Shown in pieces: positions 5,130-7,940 of a stretch of 7,940 nt of DNA (position 1 is its first letter; each line of letters begins with the position of its first letter). The DNA is from Candidatus Borrarchaeota archaeon. GTDB lineage: Archaea > Asgardarchaeota > Sifarchaeia > Borrarchaeales > Borrarchaeaceae. The notes beneath the pieces are model-generated. The model searched no databases. It was not told the origin of the DNA and was given only the letters and a program-made list of their open reading frames with translations. A program made the position numbers and the translations under genes. The stretch spans positions 1-7,940 of the forward strand of contig JAEORY010000170.1 of NCBI GenBank assembly GCA_016840645.1, read 5' to 3'.

Positions 5130-6296
5130 ATGAATCGAACATACAAATATCGCCTGTATCCAACCACACAACAGGCTGCCATTTTAACATCATGGCTTAC
5201 TACATGTCGTCTGTTGTATAATACTGCACTTGCTGAAAGAAGAGATGCCTGGTAAACTCACCACAACTCAGTTAGCTATTATGAACAAGCTACTCGCTTG
5301 AAAACTGCAAAACAGAGCAACCCGTGTTTGAAGGCGATGCATTCTCAGGTACTTCAAGACGTGCTGAGAAGACTGGATAAGACCTTCAACAACTATTTCA
5401 GGCGAATCAAAAAGGGGAAAAAGGCAGGTTACCCACGCTTTAAAGGAAAATACCGGTATGATTCCTTCACATACCCGCAAAGTGGGTTCGCCCTCGAAAA
5501 GAAAAAGAATACACTCTGGCTCTCGAAAATTGGAATTATTACCATCAAACTTCACCGTCCTATCCCATATAAAGGCGTGATCAAAACTTGTACCATTAAA
5601 CGCGATGTTGACCACTGGTATGCCTGTTTTGCAGTAACACTTCCCGACCCTGCTCCTGGCACTCAACAGAGAAAGTTACAGATCGCAATAGGTATAGATG
5701 TAGGGCTGAAGCATTTGCTGACGTTGCATAACGGAGACACCATAGCTAACCCACGCTGGTTGAGACACTCGGAGAAGAAACTAGCTAAAGAGCAGCGGAG
5801 GCAAGCAAGGACGCAGAAGGGATCACATAACCGTCAAAAACAGAACATAAAGGTGGTACGGGTAAACCGGAAGATACGCAACCAGCGCAAGGACTTTCAT
5901 CACAAGCTCAGCAGGAAACTGGTTGATTGTTATGATCTGATTGTGTATGAAAATTTAAAGATCACGAATCTGGTGAAGAATCCTCACCTAGCCAAGTCGA
6001 TTAGTGATGCCGGCTGGGGGCAACTCATGTGTTTTACGGAGTACAAAGCGGCGGAAGCTGGTACTCTGGTAGAGTATGTGAGTGCCTATAACACCTCCCA
6101 ACTGTGTAGTCGGTGTGGGAAGATTGTGCCGAAAACACTGGCAACACGAATTCACAGCTGTCCGTACTGTGGACTGGTGTTAACGAGAGATCATAACTCA
6201 GCCATCACGATTTTAAGCCGATCAACTAACTATGTAGCATCAAGTTCATCAGCATCAGCATCATCAGGGCAGGGACTGTCCATCGAGCCTGTTTGA
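5130..6296 (+). pseudogene. tnpB: TnpB/OrfB RNA-guided nuclease gene with a premature stop
   Basis: Reading from the ATG at 5130 gives MNRTYKYRLYPTTQQAAILT and the usual OrfB helix-turn-helix region, then a TAA at 5253-5255 (codon 42, after RRDAW). The same frame continues (THHNSVSYYEQ) to 6296 without another break, so the original protein was about 388 residues; one base change (AAA to TAA, Lys to stop) would explain it. The rest looks intact. RuvC acidic residues are in GIDVG (D190), VYENL (E274) and TRDHN (D354), and the zinc finger is CSRCG...CPYCG (326-347). TnpB proteins are RNA-guided DNA nucleases that preserve their elements. The 332-codon remainder could begin only at a TTG (5298) or an ATG (5337), losing the N-terminal domain. 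The C-terminus has an odd Ser/Ala-rich tail (SSSSASASS). It is likely inactivated recently. Confidence 0.85.
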
Positions 6297-6328
6297 CATA
6301 TCTCGTTGGGGAATGGATGATTCAGGAA

Positions 6329-6350
6329 GCCACCCTATTTATAGGTTGGC
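6329..6350 (+). repeat. Right-end hairpin of the tnpB element (likely end of the omega RNA scaffold)
   Basis: GCCACCCTAT at 6329-6338 pairs with ATAGGTTGGC at 6341-6350, nine of ten positions, with the one mismatch inside the stem. It starts 32 bases after the tnpB stop and is followed by AGTTCAC. IS605-family right ends carry such subterminal hairpins, and in related systems this region is the 3' part of the TnpB guide RNA, with the guide taken from the flanking DNA. The RNA itself is inferred. Confidence 0.55.
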
Positions 6351-6368
6351 AGTTCACGATAGAGTACC

Positions 6369-6398
6369 TTTATAAATGTGAATTTTACATAGGTAAAA
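6369..6398 (+). promoter_or_regulatory. Malic enzyme promoter: TATA box plus dyad TTTTAC-ATAG-GTAAAA
   Basis: TTTATAAA (6369-6376) is a canonical archaeal TATA box about 70 bases before the gene start. A perfect 6-base dyad with a 4-base spacer (6383-6398) lies between the box and the expected transcript start near 6400. A protein bound there would block transcription, so it is a candidate repressor operator. The box begins only 12 bases from the presumed end of the inserted element. Confidence 0.5.
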
Positions 6399-6434
6399 CC
6401 TCTATTCATATTAGAAATCAAATAGTTTTCTAGA

Positions 6435-6447
6435 AGGTGAAAACTTG
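6435..6447 (+). promoter_or_regulatory. Ribosome-binding site and TTG start of malic enzyme
   Basis: AAGGTGA ends four bases before the TTG at 6445 and matches the archaeal anti-Shine-Dalgarno (GGAGGTGA) well. The protein family aligns from close to this point, so the rare TTG start is well supported. Confidence 0.65.
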
Positions 6448-7812
6448 ACTGAAAAGAAATATACCGTTGAAGAGTTATTAGAAAAGGCATATCAACCTGC
6501 TAAAGATGCCATGAAACTTCACCCGTTCTATGAAGGTAAGATTCAAACCCTGCCAAAATGTGCTATAAGGGACTTTAATGACTTTGCGATTTGGTACAGC
6601 CCCGGGGTGGCCGCCCCTTGCTTGGATATACAAAAGAATCCTGAGAAAGTTTATGAGCACACGAATAAATGGAACACGGTAGCTGTAGTTTCAGATGGTA
6701 CCCGAGTCTTAGGACTTGGTGACATCGGTCCTAAGGCGGGGCTCCCGGTTATGGAAGGCAAGGCGCTACTTTTCAAGTACTTAGGCGGTGTTGATGCAGT
6801 TCCACTTTGTTTAGATACCAAGGATCCTGACAAAATTATCGAAACCGTGAAACTCATACAGCCTTCATTTGGTGGGATCAACCTCGAAGACATTGCCAAA
6901 CCTAAATGTTTCTATATTTTAGATACACTAAGAGCAGATCCAGACTTAGAAATTCCCGTCTGGCATGATGACCAACAGGGAACGGCTTGTATTGTCACGG
7001 CTGGACTTATTAACGCATTAAAAGTCGTCGGCAAAAAGATGGATGAAGTGCTTGTGTCCATGATTGGTGCTGGTGCCGCAAACATTGCTATTGGAAGGGT
7101 TATGATGACGGCTGGAGTCAAGCCAGAAAATATGATCTACTGTGACAGTAAGGGTATCCTAGGAACTCATAGAAAGGATCTTGAAGCAAAAAAGGATGAA
7201 AATCCTCAAAAATGGAATATGTGCCTCAAGACCAATAGTGAGAAAAGAGAAGGCGATATGGCAGAATGCATGAGAGCCACTGATGTCTGTGTAGCTATGA
7301 GTAGATCAGGACCTGGCGTAATTAAGAAAGAATGGGTTGCTGCTATGGCGACAGATGCGATCATGTTCCCATGTGCTAATCCAATTCCTGAAATCTGGCC
7401 CTGGGAATGCAAAGAAGCAGGGGCAAGGGTGGTTGGTACAGGGCGATCCGACTTCGAAAATCAGGTTAACAATAGTCTAGGTTTCCCTGGAATTTTCCGA
7501 GGAACTCTTGATGTTAAAGCGAAAACTATTACCGATGAAATGGTTATCGTTGCTGCCCAAGAGATCGCTAAAACAGCAGAGGATAAAGGAATCCACGAAG
7601 GCTATATCGTTCCTAATATGGACGAATGGGAAGTCTTCCCAAGGGAAGCAGTAGCTGTCGCAATGAAAGCTATGGAACAGGGCATCGCTCGGGTGAAGCT
7701 GAGCAGGCAGGAGCTTTGGGATCGTGCTTCAAGGATCATCAAAGAGACTAGAGAGATAACGCAGCTACTAATGAAAGAAAACTATATAGCTATGCCACCA
7801 GCTGATTTGTAG
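6445..7812 (+). CDS. Malic enzyme, oxaloacetate-decarboxylating type (malate to pyruvate + CO2)
   Basis: It oxidatively decarboxylates malate to pyruvate, reducing NAD(P)+, and so links the C4 acid pool with pyruvate; it is cytosolic. The 455-residue length fits the short prokaryotic malic enzymes, without the C-terminal phosphotransacetylase domain of MaeB. The malic N-terminal domain shows FAIWYSPGVAAPC (47-59) with the catalytic Tyr51, VSDGTRVLGLGDIGPKAGLPVMEGKA spread over 82-107 with the catalytic Lys near 106, metal ligands in NLEDI (E148, D149) and HDDQQGTA (174-181). The NAD-binding domain follows with IGAGAANIAIG (207-217), SGPG (288-291), CANPIPE (310-316) and a conserved NNSLGFPGIFRG (342-353). 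Asp234, near the end of the second Rossmann strand, might favour NAD, but that is not decisive. The last 25 residues form a basic helical tail. The gene appears to be a single unit with its own promoter and terminator. Confidence 0.93.
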   Translation: MTEKKYTVEELLEKAYQPAKDAMKLHPFYEGKIQTLPKCAIRDFNDFAIWYSPGVAAPCLDIQKNPEKVYEHTNKWNTVAVVSDGTRVLGLGDIGPKAGLPVMEGKALLFKYLGGVDAVPLCLDTKDPDKIIETVKLIQPSFGGINLEDIAKPKCFYILDTLRADPDLEIPVWHDDQQGTACIVTAGLINALKVVGKKMDEVLVSMIGAGAANIAIGRVMMTAGVKPENMIYCDSKGILGTHRKDLEAKKDENPQKWNMCLKTNSEKREGDMAECMRATDVCVAMSRSGPGVIKKEWVAAMATDAIMFPCANPIPEIWPWECKEAGARVVGTGRSDFENQVNNSLGFPGIFRGTLDVKAKTITDEMVIVAAQEIAKTAEDKGIHEGYIVPNMDEWEVFPREAVAVAMKAMEQGIARVKLSRQELWDRASRIIKETREITQLLMKENYIAMPPADL

Positions 7813-7815
7813 CCC

Positions 7816-7830
7816 TCTTTTTCCTTTTTT
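7816..7830 (+). terminator. T-rich terminator of malic enzyme
   Basis: TCTTTTTCCTTTTTT begins four bases after the TAG, with further T-rich DNA to about 7865. No hairpin precedes it, as is usual for archaeal terminators. Confidence 0.6.
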
Positions 7831-7940
7831 ATTTCATTCTTAATTGAACTCGTTTTCTTCACTTTATTACAAATAATGAAACACTATAGAGAAAATAGTC
7901 TCTAAAAAGAAAATAGGCACTTAAGATTCATTTTATTAAA
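7831..7940. other. AT-rich non-coding end of the window
   Basis: No gene is visible in these 110 bases. They contain one short dyad, TAGAGA-AAATAG-TCTCTA at 7887-7904, followed by A-rich DNA. It could be a control site of a gene beyond the right edge, but nothing supports that directly. Confidence 0.3.

Larger units (their letters stand above)
5032..6357 (+). mobile_element. IS200/IS605-family element, tnpB-only (IS1341-like); left end uncertain
   Basis: The element carries one orfB/tnpB gene and no tnpA (Y1 transposase), so it would need a transposase in trans. It is visibly more GC-rich than the flanking genes. The right end is taken as AGTTCAC (6351-6357), following a subterminal hairpin at 6329-6350. 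The left end is not resolved: it must lie between the mvk start (4976) and the tnpB start (5130), and position 5032, just after a TTTTAC, is only a guess at a target site. There are no terminal inverted repeats or target duplication, as expected for this family. It sits between the divergent mvk and malic enzyme genes. Confidence 0.6.

Noticed and set aside
5268..5666. 132-codon minus-strand frame opposite tnpB
   Set aside because: It is antisense to a well-conserved tnpB segment and has no ribosome-binding site or family features.
6237..6270. Tandem TCA/GCA triplet run encoding the Ser/Ala-rich TnpB tail
   Set aside because: It is low-complexity coding sequence, probably replication slippage at a tolerant C-terminus rather than a repeat array of its own.
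7883..7904. Overlapping dyads ACTAT/ATAGT and TAGAGA/TCTCTA near the right edge
   Set aside because: The arms are short, compete with each other, and are not followed by a T-tract on the plus strand; no adjacent gene is visible to give them meaning.

Overview
The window looks archaeal. It carries a mevalonate kinase (archaeal lipid pathway), and several genes are preceded by A/T-rich TATA-like boxes about 25 bases ahead of the expected transcript start. Transcripts seem to end at plain T-tracts, and the malic enzyme TTG start is backed by a GGTGA ribosome-binding site. Base composition is AT-rich apart from an insertion sequence. I cannot fix the lineage from sequence alone; a mesophilic archaeon of Bathyarchaeia or methanogen type is only a guess.

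Layout, left to right. (1) 1-237, minus: the N-terminal part of a cysteine-cluster protein of the YkgJ / CxxCxxCC type, running off the left edge. (2) 238-574: an AT-rich divergent control region. (3) 575-1216, plus: a DUF116 protein with nine cysteines, ending tail-to-tail with the next gene in a shared TTAA. (4) 1213-3746, minus: an ion-transport block made of a ClC-type chloride channel, a complete TrkA/RCK regulatory protein, a free-standing RCK C-terminal domain, and a 72-base relic of another TrkA N-terminal domain buried under the end of the ClC gene. (5) A 24-bp perfect palindrome in front of the ClC gene. (6) 3921-4976, minus: mevalonate kinase. (7) About 5030-6357: an IS200/IS605-family (IS1341-like) element holding only tnpB, which has a premature stop but intact RuvC and zinc-finger residues, and a right-end hairpin. 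(8) 6445-7812, plus: malic enzyme, with a clean TATA box, a dyad between that box and the expected start site, and a T-rich terminator.

The ClC and TrkA genes share a strand 91 bases apart and may work together, with a nucleotide-binding RCK protein sensing cell state beside an anion channel. No K+ channel subunit is in the window. Mevalonate kinase and malic enzyme are divergent metabolic genes whose shared intergenic region has been invaded by the tnpB element. I see no CRISPR array, tRNA, rRNA or convincing new multi-gene system. The most unusual signal is the trkA duplication debris with its retained orphan RCK_C gene.
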